Shown in pieces: positions 53,440-61,949 of a DNA stretch of 64,000 nucleotides. Position numbers and translations under genes: made by a program. The stretch is from NCBI RefSeq assembly GCF_000967195.1, contig NZ_KQ033871.1, positions 1,237,828 through 1,301,827 on the forward strand. Direction: 5' to 3'. This DNA is from Lactobacillus kullabergensis (GTDB taxonomy: Bacteria; Bacillota; Bacilli; Lactobacillales; Lactobacillaceae). Every line of letters begins with the position of its first letter. Position 1 is the first letter of the stretch. Below the pieces are notes generated by a model. That model saw only the letters and a list, made by a program, of their open reading frames with translations, did no database searches and was not told the origin of the DNA.

Positions 53440-54549
53440 TTATTGTATGTTGATATTAGATAAATCAATATTTTTCTCATCGTCTTCTTGAACTTCATCA
53501 ACCTGCTTTTCAGTTAATGGTTTTTTAATAATTGCCAGCAAAATACCAGTTATTAACGATCCAACCAGTAAAGCAATTATTGCAATGACTGGTTTTGACA
53601 TAGCTGGAATAACGAAAATTCCACCTGATGGAACAGGACTCTCATTGCCCAAAGCGTAGCTAATCATTCCTGTTACTCCACAACCAATCCAAGTACAAGG
53701 TAAAGTTCTAAACAAATCATTCATAGCTATAGGAATAACACCCTCAGTAATCATGCAGCATCCCATAGGAAAGGCTACTTCAATATTTTCAATTTCTTTT
53801 CTGGTATAAATATTTTTATGGAACAACTTAGCTAAAAAGTAAGACATTGTAACTCCAAATGGAGGAACCATAGAAGCTAATACCTTTATACCTTCAGGCC
53901 CTTTAATACCATCAAGCAATAAACCATCACAAATCAAATTTGGGATTTTACTAATTGCTCCACCATAATCCAGACATCCAATCCAACCAATTAAGAATCC
54001 ATATAAAGCTCTTTGGGATCTATCCAAATTAGTAATGAAGTGATTAAGAGCGGTCGTGGCAGCTGTTAATGGTTGACCTAATAGGAAAAACATAATCAGA
54101 GCTGTAAAAATTGCAGTAACAGTTGGTACTATTAACATAGGCATCAGTCCGTTAGCCCAACGAGGGACTTTAATTTTTCTAATACCTAGTGCAATATAAC
54201 CAGCAATAAATCCTCCAATGATACCGCCAAGAAAACCTGCTCCCAAAAAAGAAGCTATCTGTCCTGCAAGAAATCCAGGCGCAATACCCGGTCTATCGGC
54301 TATTGAATAACCAATATAGCCAGCAATGAACGATGGTAATAATCCCATTCCCAGAACACCTAAAGTGGTCATACTATTAGGAAAGTTCATTTGTGCAAGG
54401 CTTGTTACCTGCTTACCGCCCATCAGATTACCTATGGCTATCAATAATCCCGAAGCCACAACTAATGGCAACATGTATGAAATGGAAGTTAATAGATGCT
54501 TTTTGACAGCTGATCCAGCTTTTTTAGCACCTGTGACAAATGTATTCAT
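53440..54549 (-). CDS. PTS system EIIC, fructose family
   Basis: This 369-residue membrane channel is of the fructose-mannitol PTS family, with about ten hydrophobic helices and the motifs GFLAGQIASFLGAGFLGGIIGG and YGGAISK. As a free-standing EIIC it needs the adjacent EIIB and EIIA proteins. The C-terminus is acidic (DEVQEDDEKN). AGGAG precedes the ATG. Substrate unknown. Confidence 0.93.
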   Translation of the reverse strand: MNTFVTGAKKAGSAVKKHLLTSISYMLPLVVASGLLIAIGNLMGGKQVTSLAQMNFPNSMTTLGVLGMGLLPSFIAGYIGYSIADRPGIAPGFLAGQIASFLGAGFLGGIIGGFIAGYIALGIRKIKVPRWANGLMPMLIVPTVTAIFTALIMFFLLGQPLTAATTALNHFITNLDRSQRALYGFLIGWIGCLDYGGAISKIPNLICDGLLLDGIKGPEGIKVLASMVPPFGVTMSYFLAKLFHKNIYTRKEIENIEVAFPMGCCMITEGVIPIAMNDLFRTLPCTWIGCGVTGMISYALGNESPVPSGGIFVIPAMSKPVIAIIALLVGSLITGILLAIIKKPLTEKQVDEVQEDDEKNIDLSNINIQ

Positions 54550-54554
54550 TTAAA

Positions 54555-54884
54555 TCACTCCTTTTGACTCTTTCTTTCTTTCACTTCTTCTTCAATTTTT
54601 TCCAGCAATTGTTTGGGAGCCTTTACAACCAGAGAAGTACCTACTTTTACTGTAGGAATATTTTTAAAACGCTCATTGCCAGTAGTTGCAATATCAACAG
54701 CCAGCAATGCTACATCTGCCTCAGCGATTTGCTCAGGAGTTAATGCATTTTCAGTACCGATTGTTCCTTGGGTTTCAACGTGAATTTCATCCCCCAATTC
54801 TTTGGCTGCCTTTTCCAACTTTGCCTTTGCTAGATAAGTATGGGCAATACCAGATGTGCAAGCACAAACACAAACTATTTTCAT
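54555..54884 (-). CDS. PTS system EIIB, fructose family
   Basis: This 109-residue cytoplasmic EIIB has the phospho-acceptor C9 in CACTSGIAHTY, the fructose EIIB signature. It passes phosphate from EIIA to the sugar in EIIC. It lies 5 bp before EIIC and 6 bp after EIIA. Confidence 0.94.
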   Translation of the reverse strand: MKIVCVCACTSGIAHTYLAKAKLEKAAKELGDEIHVETQGTIGTENALTPEQIAEADVALLAVDIATTGNERFKNIPTVKVGTSLVVKAPKQLLEKIEEEVKERKSQKE

Positions 54885-54890
54885 AATTAA

Positions 54891-55367
54891 TCATCTCCCT
54901 TTGTTCCCACACAAAAGATCAATAACATTTTTTTTATTTTTGGCGGCATGTAGCTTATCAATGAAATCATCATCAGACAGTAAAATTGCCACTCTTTGTA
55001 AAAGCTTTAGGTGCAACGTATCCGCATCTTGATCCCTGACTGCAAATAAAATTACGGCTGTAACTGGTTTATCATCTAAAGTTTCCCAAGGTATAGGATG
55101 ATCACTTAGACCAATCGCTATCATAGTATTTTTGACGGCTTTTGATTTGCCGTGTGGAATTGCCACCCCTTGACCAATTCCAGTTTCCCCTTCTTCTTCA
55201 CGTAGAAATACGTCATCAATGAAGTCCTGGGTATTTGTAATATCGTCATCCTCTTTCAAAAGAGTACTGAGCTCTTTAATTACATCTTTTTTAGTTTTTC
55301 CATTTAAATGAAGGTCAATCAAGTTTAAATTAATGACTTTCGCAATATTAATTTCTTTATCAGCCAA
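54891..55367 (-). CDS. PTS system EIIA, fructose family
   Basis: This 158-residue EIIA type 2 protein has the phospho-acceptor H72 in AIPHGKS. Start is TTG with a full AGGAGG nearby. It belongs to the transport chain; the second EIIA-like gene just upstream is more likely regulatory. Confidence 0.93.
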   Translation of the reverse strand: MADKEINIAKVINLNLIDLHLNGKTKKDVIKELSTLLKEDDDITNTQDFIDDVFLREEEGETGIGQGVAIPHGKSKAVKNTMIAIGLSDHPIPWETLDDKPVTAVILFAVRDQDADTLHLKLLQRVAILLSDDDFIDKLHAAKNKKNVIDLLCGNKGR

Positions 55368-55380
55368 ATTTTTTGACCTC

Positions 55381-55818
55381 CTATCTTTTTAAAATCTGAA
55401 CAATTTCAGTTGCACTTTCAGCTTTGTTTATTTCTGCAATGACATTGTCGTTAGCCAACTTGTCTATGATCTGAATTATTTTTTTAAAGCTTTTGTTGGC
55501 TTTTTTTATTATTTTTGGAACTACTAAACAGATAAGCGTATTAACCTTGGAATCATCAAGACAATCCCAATCAGCTATTAAAGTTTTTGATTTTAGAATT
55601 AATAGCCAAGGCGTAAAATCAGATTCTAAAATTACGTGAGGAATGGCAATTCCCTTTATCAAAGCCGTGTTAGCAGTTTTTTCTCTCGTTGACAAACTTC
55701 TTAAAACTGTTACTTTGCTCACATCCATTTTTGAAGCGACTATATCAACTATAATTTGAAAAGCCGCTTTTTGATCTGTTACATCAATATCACAGCTTTT
55801 AAGCAAAACTTCGTTCAT
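55381..55818 (-). CDS. Second EIIA-like protein, probable detached domain of the PRD regulator
   Basis: This 145-residue EIIA type 2 (fructose/mannitol/Ntr) protein retains H61 in AIPHVILESD. In MtlR/LicR activators such a domain is the C-terminus of the regulator. Here it is a separate gene that overlaps the regulator by 20 bases in the +1 frame and has its own AAGGAA site nine bases before ATG. It probably works with the regulator in phosphate-dependent control. Confidence 0.85.
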   Translation of the reverse strand: MNEVLLKSCDIDVTDQKAAFQIIVDIVASKMDVSKVTVLRSLSTREKTANTALIKGIAIPHVILESDFTPWLLILKSKTLIADWDCLDDSKVNTLICLVVPKIIKKANKSFKKIIQIIDKLANDNVIAEINKAESATEIVQILKR

Positions 55819-57289
55819 TAATGATATTCCTTACTACATTTCTGACTTTCTGCTCATCCTTTTTCGTAAAAAAGGCACTCACTAATTCGACAGGAATTTT
55901 TCCGTGATAATTAATAGGAACTGTACTAATTAGCAATTCAATTTCAGGCTTATTTTTGATAATATTTTCAATATTGTAATTAGAAGCTAACCCAACAATT
56001 TCAATCTCAGGGATTGAGTTTTTTATCTTGGTAGAAATAATTCCGGAAGTTCCAATACCTGTTGTGCAAATTACATAGGCCTTAATCTTCTTATTTGATT
56101 TGTTATTTTCTTCATAATATTTGGCAAAGTACAAACAGATAAAGCCAGTTTCATCGTCCGGGATTACCGGTAAATTAAATTTTTGACTTGCTAAGGTGGC
56201 AGCTTTTTTAGTGGCAGTAAAAACTTGCGGATATTCTAGTTTAATATCTTTTAAAAGGGCATTTGGTAAGGATATCTTCATTTTCAGCCTGCTAATCATG
56301 GCCAAAACATGATTTTTAATTTCATCTTTTATAGAAGGTGAAAAGCTGCAATGTAAATAAGCGGAAACTTTGGAAATAAAAAAGTCGGTAACCTGATCTG
56401 CTAAATCGCGATCATCAAGAACAATGCCATCAAATGAATTAAAGCGAGAAGTTAGCAGATACTTAAATAAGTAATAAACTTCGGAATCTAATTCTTCTCC
56501 TTTAAAGCCTAGATACTTTTTCATGTTTGATACAATACTTTTGCAAATGCTAAAAATTTCAGGATTCATTTTAATTTCTGTTTGCAAACTGGTATCTAGA
56601 GAAATTGACTTATCCATTGCCTTAAATTTTTTTGCCCTAATCAAAAGAACATAAATATGAGCAAAAAAATTTATATTATACGGATAAGGTAAAGAGCCAT
56701 TTAAAACTCGCAGTGCCATTTCGACCTGGCTTAAAGCAAAATTAAAATCCTTTTGATCTAATTGAGAAGTATTTTTTCGCAAAGTTTCAATGTCCGTAGA
56801 CTTATTAATGTGAAGTACTACCTCCATCAAAGCACTTCTGATGTCTTTCTCATTGCCAGTAATCTTTACTGATCTTTGTTTGCTTTCCAGTTTTAAATTC
56901 CACTTACATATTCTTTTACTGATTTGCTTTTCATCATTTCTCAAGACAGGTTCGCTGATATATAAACTGTTAACTAAGTCATAAATTTTAACATCGTTGG
57001 GGGATGCAAAAAGCAACTTTGCCAGCATGTTCTCCTGTCTGAGCTGTGTTGATGAATCATTATGGACATTGCTATTTGCCATATTTAAATAATTTGAATA
57101 ATTTAACTCATAGCCCCGCCCCCTTTGGGAAACAATTATTGGTTGAGAATATTTTTTATTGATACTATTGATATGGCGAGCAATTGTTTTTTTCGAAACA
57201 TTTAAACCATTTGATAGTTCCTCAGAAGTAATGAACTTATTGTGAAGCTTAAGATAATCAATAATTTCTTGACTAATTTCTTTATGCAC
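55799..57289 (-). CDS. PRD-containing transcriptional activator (MtlR/LicR-like) lacking EIIA
   Basis: This 496-residue regulator has an N-terminal HTH (about 1-60), a second HTH-like region (about 85-150), two PRD domains (about 190-300 and 300-395) and an EIIB domain with C408 in VICTTGIGTS. The start is GTG with AGGAGG upstream. In both PRDs the second conserved histidine appears to be Tyr (FKYLL and CLYFA). The usual fused EIIA is missing and lies in the next gene. It most likely activates the downstream PTS-aldolase operon, which it heads. Confidence 0.9.
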   Translation of the reverse strand: MHKEISQEIIDYLKLHNKFITSEELSNGLNVSKKTIARHINSINKKYSQPIIVSQRGRGYELNYSNYLNMANSNVHNDSSTQLRQENMLAKLLFASPNDVKIYDLVNSLYISEPVLRNDEKQISKRICKWNLKLESKQRSVKITGNEKDIRSALMEVVLHINKSTDIETLRKNTSQLDQKDFNFALSQVEMALRVLNGSLPYPYNINFFAHIYVLLIRAKKFKAMDKSISLDTSLQTEIKMNPEIFSICKSIVSNMKKYLGFKGEELDSEVYYLFKYLLTSRFNSFDGIVLDDRDLADQVTDFFISKVSAYLHCSFSPSIKDEIKNHVLAMISRLKMKISLPNALLKDIKLEYPQVFTATKKAATLASQKFNLPVIPDDETGFICLYFAKYYEENNKSNKKIKAYVICTTGIGTSGIISTKIKNSIPEIEIVGLASNYNIENIIKNKPEIELLISTVPINYHGKIPVELVSAFFTKKDEQKVRNVVRNIINERSFA

Positions 57290-57325
57290 TGGTCATACCT
57301 CCTGACATTTTTATTTTGCCATTCA

Positions 57326-57339
57326 TGTAAACGCTTAAA
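57326..57339. promoter_or_regulatory. Imperfect cre site
   Basis: TGTAAACGCTTAAA on the plus strand differs from the cre consensus only at the penultimate base (A for C). It lies 37 bases before the regulator start. Confidence 0.5.
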
Positions 57340-57344
57340 TAATT

Positions 57345-57378
57345 AAAAAGTGTCCGTTGTTTGTTTCTACAACGGACA
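57345..57378 (-). terminator. Hairpin with T tract in the PRD operon leader
   Basis: TGTCCGTTGT and ACAACGGACA are perfect 10-base arms around an eight-base loop. On the minus strand CTTTTT follows. It sits about 55 bases before the regulator start and may be a second terminator, an attenuator or an operator. Confidence 0.7.
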
Positions 57379-57463
57379 TTTATATTAATTGTAAGTAAAA
57401 ATAAGCTTATCAAGAAGTTACTTTATTAGTTATAAATCGACTTAATTTAAATTTTTTAAATAC

Positions 57464-57500
57464 AAAAAGCCTTCTAAGCTGATTTTTCAGCTAAGAAGGC
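57464..57500 (-). terminator. Terminator of the aldo/keto reductase gene
   Basis: GCCTTCTTAGCTGA and TCAGCTTAGAAGGC form a long stem with one mismatch and a short loop, followed on the minus strand by TTTTTG. Confidence 0.85.
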
Positions 57501-57619
57501 AAGTTTGGTATTTGATTGTTTTTATTATCAAGTTAAATCAAGAAATTAACTTTATATTCCGATAACTTATTCGAAAAATTTAAACTGTAGTTTACTTTAG
57601 AAGATTTGAAGTATTCTTT

Positions 57620-58483
57620 TTATCTTTTTCCACCAAATACTGGAAAATGACTCGAAGTGCCATAATCAAAATTATGAATATTCTCCAAAGTTTTCATGTC
57701 TACATCACTTATTTCAAAATTCAATTCTGAATTTTGTTTCATATGTTCTGGATTGACAGACTTAGGTAAAACTACGGTATTAAGTTGCCAATCGTAACGA
57801 ATACAAAGTTGGGCAACTGAAACTTGATATTTTTCTGCCATACTCTTAATAGTATTATTCGTCAGAGCCTCACCGTGAGCAACTGGCGAAAATGACTCCA
57901 CAACGATGTCATGTTCTTGACAAAAATTAATCAACTTTTTTGGTGTTGCTCCAATATGACACAAAATTTGATTTACCATTGGTTTAACTTCACTGTTGTC
58001 AATTAAATTCTGCAAATCCTTCGGCTGAAAACTGGAAACACCAATTGCGCGTAATTTTCCTTCTTTCATAGCATCTGTTAATGCTCGCCAAGTCTCTAGA
58101 TTTCCTTCAAAATGGCGATCATCTGACTGATTAACTTCCTTCCAAGGTTGAGGATTGTGAATAATCATCATATCTAAATAGTCAAGATCCATGCGAGTAA
58201 GGGTTTCATCAATTGACTTTTTAGCTTCTTGATAATTTTTGATTTCAGCCTCTACTTTAGAATTAACAAAGATTTGATCACGGCTAATACCTGAATCTTT
58301 GATACCCTGACCAACTCCTTTTTCGTTATGATATGCCTGAGCAGTATCAATATGCCGGTAACCCATTTTTAAGGCATTTTTCACAGGTGCAGCTACTTCA
58401 TTATCCGGGATTTTCCAGGTTCCTAATGCTAGTTTAGGGATTTTTACCCCATTATTAAGTGTAAATGTTTCTTCAAAAATCAT
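57620..58483 (-). CDS. Aldo/keto reductase
   Basis: This 287-residue NADPH-dependent reductase has the full catalytic tetrad D46, Y51, K76 and H109 (HIDTAQAYHNE, FVNSKVE, MIIHNP). It is similar in size to YvgN-type methylglyoxal and aldehyde reductases; the exact substrate is unknown. It is a single gene with a MerR-type promoter and its own terminator, which suggests induction by a stress signal such as reactive aldehydes. Confidence 0.94.
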   Translation of the reverse strand: MIFEETFTLNNGVKIPKLALGTWKIPDNEVAAPVKNALKMGYRHIDTAQAYHNEKGVGQGIKDSGISRDQIFVNSKVEAEIKNYQEAKKSIDETLTRMDLDYLDMMIIHNPQPWKEVNQSDDRHFEGNLETWRALTDAMKEGKLRAIGVSSFQPKDLQNLIDNSEVKPMVNQILCHIGATPKKLINFCQEHDIVVESFSPVAHGEALTNNTIKSMAEKYQVSVAQLCIRYDWQLNTVVLPKSVNPEHMKQNSELNFEISDVDMKTLENIHNFDYGTSSHFPVFGGKR

Positions 58484-58510
58484 GTTTGTCCCTCCATACT
58501 TCTTTTCTTG

Positions 58511-58541
58511 AGTATAACGCTTAAATTAGACTTTAAGTCAA
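58511..58541 (-). promoter_or_regulatory. MerR-type promoter of the aldo/keto reductase
   Basis: TTGACT (58536-58541) and TATACT (58511-58516) on the minus strand are 19 bases apart, longer than the normal 17. An inverted repeat CTTAAA-N6-TTTAAG (58520-58537) lies in the spacer. This is the hallmark of promoters twisted into action by MerR-family activators. No merR gene is in the window. Confidence 0.75.
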
Positions 58542-58611
58542 TTTATTTCATTTAGATTTTATGATATTTTTGTTTACAATTAAATGTATATATATCAAAG
58601 AAGGTAAAAAT

Positions 58612-59226
58612 ATGAAATATGTTTATCTAATGCGTCACGGACAAACTTTGTTTAATGTCCAACATAAGATTCAGGGATTTTGTGATTCACCTTTAACTTC
58701 ATTAGGAATTAAACAAGCAAAAGCAACTAAAAAAGAATATTTTGAACATGAGAAAGTCAATTTAGAAGAGGCACATTGTTCAACTTCTGAAAGGGCAATA
58801 GATACTTTAAAAATAGTGACCGATCTACCTTTTGAAACGCATAAAGATTTACGTGAGTGGAATTTCGGCGCATACGAAGGAGAAGGTGAACACTTAAATC
58901 CGCCACTACCTTATAACGACTTTTTTGTTCAATTTGGTGGTGAATCCCAAAAACAGGTAGTCGCAAGAATCAATAAAGCGATCACCAGTATTGCAGAATC
59001 ATCTCCTTGTCAACATATTCTGATTGTATCTCATGCCGGTGCTATAGCGAATTTTTATAGAAAGTGGGAAAAATATAATACTTTTGAACGCAAATATCAC
59101 TTTAAAAACTGTTCAGTCTTAAAATACGACTATGAAAATGGTGTTTTCCGTTTGCAGTCGTTTTTAACCCCAGCTGTTAAAGCAAAGAGAGATCAATCAT
59201 TCAGATTGATCTCTCTTATATTATAA
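58612..59226 (+). CDS. Histidine phosphatase (phosphoglycerate mutase-like)
   Basis: This 204-residue histidine phosphatase has the LMRHGQT signature (H9), E82 and the second catalytic H141 (VSHAGA). The low similarity to true PGM around the substrate site makes a phosphatase role more likely than glycolysis. ATG 58612 has GAAGG upstream. The last 12 codons fall in a terminator hairpin shared with fba. Confidence 0.9.
   Translation: MKYVYLMRHGQTLFNVQHKIQGFCDSPLTSLGIKQAKATKKEYFEHEKVNLEEAHCSTSERAIDTLKIVTDLPFETHKDLREWNFGAYEGEGEHLNPPLPYNDFFVQFGGESQKQVVARINKAITSIAESSPCQHILIVSHAGAIANFYRKWEKYNTFERKYHFKNCSVLKYDYENGVFRLQSFLTPAVKAKRDQSFRLISLIL
59186..59216. terminator. Terminator shared by the histidine phosphatase and fba
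   Basis: AGAGAGATCAATC and GATTGATCTCTCT pair perfectly, with a short loop. The hairpin lies inside the end of the plus-strand gene. On the minus strand it is followed by TTGCTTT, so its main job is probably to end fba. Confidence 0.8.
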
Positions 59227-59234
59227 TTATTAAA

Positions 59235-60149
59235 TTATTCCAAGTTCAATGAACTCTTGTCAAAACCTGCTGACTTAATCTTGTCATCAATTGATGGAGT
59301 ACCAAGCCATGTGATCATTTCCTTCATTGAAGCTGTAATTGCTTCTGTACCTGGAAGAAGAAGCTTACGAGGATCGTAACCCTTGTTGTCCTTATCTTCA
59401 TCCTTATGTGCTTCAAAGTACTTACGAGTAGCAGCTTGAAAAGCTAATTGGAATTCAGTGTTAATGTTAACTTTAGAAATTCCGAGAGAAATAGCCTTCT
59501 TAACTTGGTCTTCAGGAATACCTGAACCACCATGTAATACCAATGGAACAGAAACTGCATCAGCAATTTCCTTCAAACGATCAAAGTTTAAACCTTTCCA
59601 GCCTTCTGGATAAACACCATGGATATTGCCAATACCACAAGCAAGTTTGTCAACACCTGCAGCTACGAAAGTTTTTGCGTCTTCAACAGAAGCAAGTTCA
59701 CCACCATCGGCACCTTGATTTTCACCAATTTTACCGATTTCGGCCTCAACTGAAATGCCACGTTCATGCGCTAACTTAACAATTTCTTTAGTTTGAGCTA
59801 AGTTCTCTTCAGTTGGTAAAGCATGACCATCAAACATAACTGATGAATAACCAAGAGCAATACATTCTTTAGCAGCGTCAAAGCTACCATGATCTAAGTT
59901 CAATACAACTGGAACAGAGATGTTCATTGCATCAATTTCGTCTTCAACTAAGTCTTTAGCAACTTTATAGCCACCCATGTACTTAGCTGCACCCATTGAC
60001 ACCTGAATTAAAACTGGGGTTCTTGTTTCCTCAGCTGCCTGTAAAATTGCACGTGTCCATTCCAAGTTGTTAGTGTTATAAGCACCTACTGCATAATGGT
60101 TTTTACGAGCATCTTTAAAGATTTGATTACCATTATCTAAATATGCCAT
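59235..60149 (-). CDS. fba: Fructose-bisphosphate aldolase, class II (glycolytic)
   Basis: This zinc enzyme splits fructose 1,6-bisphosphate. The 304 residues show NLDHGSF (D86, H87), the phosphate-site VSMGAAKYMGG, GIGNIHGVYP, LVLHGGSG and KVNINTEF. AGGAGG precedes the ATG. It is the housekeeping aldolase, contrasting with the PTS-linked paralog. Confidence 0.97.
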   Translation of the reverse strand: MAYLDNGNQIFKDARKNHYAVGAYNTNNLEWTRAILQAAEETRTPVLIQVSMGAAKYMGGYKVAKDLVEDEIDAMNISVPVVLNLDHGSFDAAKECIALGYSSVMFDGHALPTEENLAQTKEIVKLAHERGISVEAEIGKIGENQGADGGELASVEDAKTFVAAGVDKLACGIGNIHGVYPEGWKGLNFDRLKEIADAVSVPLVLHGGSGIPEDQVKKAISLGISKVNINTEFQLAFQAATRKYFEAHKDEDKDNKGYDPRKLLLPGTEAITASMKEMITWLGTPSIDDKIKSAGFDKSSLNLE

Positions 60150-60222
60150 TAAATATACCTCCTATTAAACTTACAGTCATATTGTATCGTATTAATTAAT
60201 CGTTGAACAATCTTTTATTTGA

Positions 60223-60236
60223 TGTAAACGTTATTA
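60223..60236. promoter_or_regulatory. cre-like site upstream of fba
   Basis: TGTAAACGTTATTA on the plus strand differs from the cre consensus at one base near the end. It lies upstream of a possible fba promoter (TACAAT near 60181-60186), a position more in keeping with activation than repression. Confidence 0.4.
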
Positions 60237-60246
60237 TTTAAAACTT

Positions 60247-61932
60247 TTACATTTCTTTAGGAGCATTCACACCTAATAGACGCAAAGATTCAGTTAAAAC
60301 AATTGAAGTTGCCTGGACTAATGCCAATCGAGCACTAATTTGATCATCATCTACTAAAACTTTAACATTTGCATAATACTTGTTAAATTTCTTAGCTAAA
60401 TCAAGAGCAAACTTAGCAATAACTGACGGCTCAAACTTATCACTGCTGCGAGCAATGATACGAGGAAAATCAGCAAGGGACTTAGCAACACCAAAAGCCC
60501 AGTCATCAACAATTTGTATATCTGTTAATTGCGGTTCGTGACCTTGAACGGCTGCCTTGCGCAAAACACTTTGTGCACGAGCATTTGTATACTGCACATA
60601 TGGACCTGTGTCACCTTCAAAACGAACAACTTCATCAAGGTCAAAGTCAAAGTTTTCAGTTCTTTCATTCTTTAAATCATGAAAAATAACTGCGCCAACT
60701 CCAACATCATGAGCTACTTGATCTTTATTGGTCAAATCAGGATTTTTCTGCTCAATTTGTTTTTGAGCTAGTTTAACGGCGTCTTGTAACACTTGATCAA
60801 GAAAAACCACATTGCCTTTTCTAGTAGATAACTTTTTACCATTTTGAGTAATCAAGCCAAAAGGAACATGGTAAATTTCATCAGCCCAATCATAACCCAT
60901 TTTTTTCAAAACAGATTTTAATTCTACAAAATGCTGAGCCTGTTCGTTGCCGACCACATAAAGCATTTTAACAAAATGATAAGTTTTCATACGATAAATC
61001 GCAGCTGCCAGATCACGTGTCAAGTAGATGCTAGTGCCATCTGATTTAACAATCAAAGCTGGATTTTCATCTTCACCCATGTCAACCACTTGTGCACCAC
61101 GAGACTCATGCAAAAGTCCTTTTTCTTTCAGCTCATCAATCACGGGTTGCATTTTATCGTTAAAGAAAGCCTCACCTTTATATGAATCAAAAGTGACTCC
61201 CAATTCTTTGTAAATACGGTTGAAATCGGCTAAGGAAACATCCCGGAACCATTGCCATAATTTAACTGCTTCTGGATCACCCTCTTCTAGTTTCTTAAAC
61301 CACGCCCGACCTTCATTTTCAAGCTCAGGGTGCTTTTCAGCTTCTTTATGGAACTTGACGTAATATTTAAATAAATTCATGATCGGGTCTTTTTTAACGT
61401 CTTCTTCCACACCCCAGTGCTTGTAGGCCGCTATTAATTTACCAAATTGTGTGCCGTAATCACCTAAATAGTTGATTTTAATTGGTGTGTAACCAACTTT
61501 TTGCAGGGTCTTGGCAATTGAATTGCCAATTACTGTTGACCTTAAGTGCCCCATCGACATTGGTTTTGCAATGTTGGGACTGGACATATCAATCGGCACA
61601 TTTCCCTCTCCCAATTTTTGGTCACCATAATGTTCTTTTTGTTGCAAGATTTCTGTGAGAGTTTGTGAAATCAACTTGCTGTGATTGATAGAAAAATTAA
61701 CGTAGGGTCCAACAGCTTTAATTGAAGCAAAGTCGCTGCTTTTTAGTTTGTCTGCAATATTTTGTGCAATTTCTACAGGATTTTGATGCAGCACTTTTGC
61801 CAATGCAAAGGCTGGAAAAGCATAGTCACCCATTTTTTCATTTTTTGGTCTTTCAATTAATGAATTGATTTGATCTTGGGAAAGGTCAACCTGACTAGCG
61901 ATTAAGTCAACTACCTTATCTTTAAAATCCAT
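60247..61932 (-). CDS. argS: Arginine-tRNA ligase
   Basis: This class I synthetase (561 residues) has the N-terminal Add-1 domain, the HIGH-type SPNIAKPMSMGHLRSTVIG, the KLSTRKGN motif and the C-terminal DALR anticodon-binding domain (YVQYTNARAQS). ATG 61932 has AGGAGG upstream. It is controlled by an Arg T-box. Confidence 0.97.
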   Translation of the reverse strand: MDFKDKVVDLIASQVDLSQDQINSLIERPKNEKMGDYAFPAFALAKVLHQNPVEIAQNIADKLKSSDFASIKAVGPYVNFSINHSKLISQTLTEILQQKEHYGDQKLGEGNVPIDMSSPNIAKPMSMGHLRSTVIGNSIAKTLQKVGYTPIKINYLGDYGTQFGKLIAAYKHWGVEEDVKKDPIMNLFKYYVKFHKEAEKHPELENEGRAWFKKLEEGDPEAVKLWQWFRDVSLADFNRIYKELGVTFDSYKGEAFFNDKMQPVIDELKEKGLLHESRGAQVVDMGEDENPALIVKSDGTSIYLTRDLAAAIYRMKTYHFVKMLYVVGNEQAQHFVELKSVLKKMGYDWADEIYHVPFGLITQNGKKLSTRKGNVVFLDQVLQDAVKLAQKQIEQKNPDLTNKDQVAHDVGVGAVIFHDLKNERTENFDFDLDEVVRFEGDTGPYVQYTNARAQSVLRKAAVQGHEPQLTDIQIVDDWAFGVAKSLADFPRIIARSSDKFEPSVIAKFALDLAKKFNKYYANVKVLVDDDQISARLALVQATSIVLTESLRLLGVNAPKEM

Positions 61933-61949
61933 TTTTCCTCCTAAATGCC

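Larger units (their letters stand above)
57290..57619. other. 330-bp intergenic region upstream of the PRD regulator
   Basis: No gene is supported here. It holds the aldo/keto reductase terminator (57464-57500), a second strong hairpin with T tract (57345-57378), a cre-like site (57326-57339) and the AGGAGG of the regulator. I could not place a convincing promoter; TTGATA at 57408-57413 lacks a well-spaced -10 box. Confidence 0.7.

Noticed and set aside
55381-55818. Second EIIA as a pseudogene fragment
   Set aside because: It has a full-length domain, an intact phospho-histidine, its own ribosome site and no internal stops, so it is treated as a gene.
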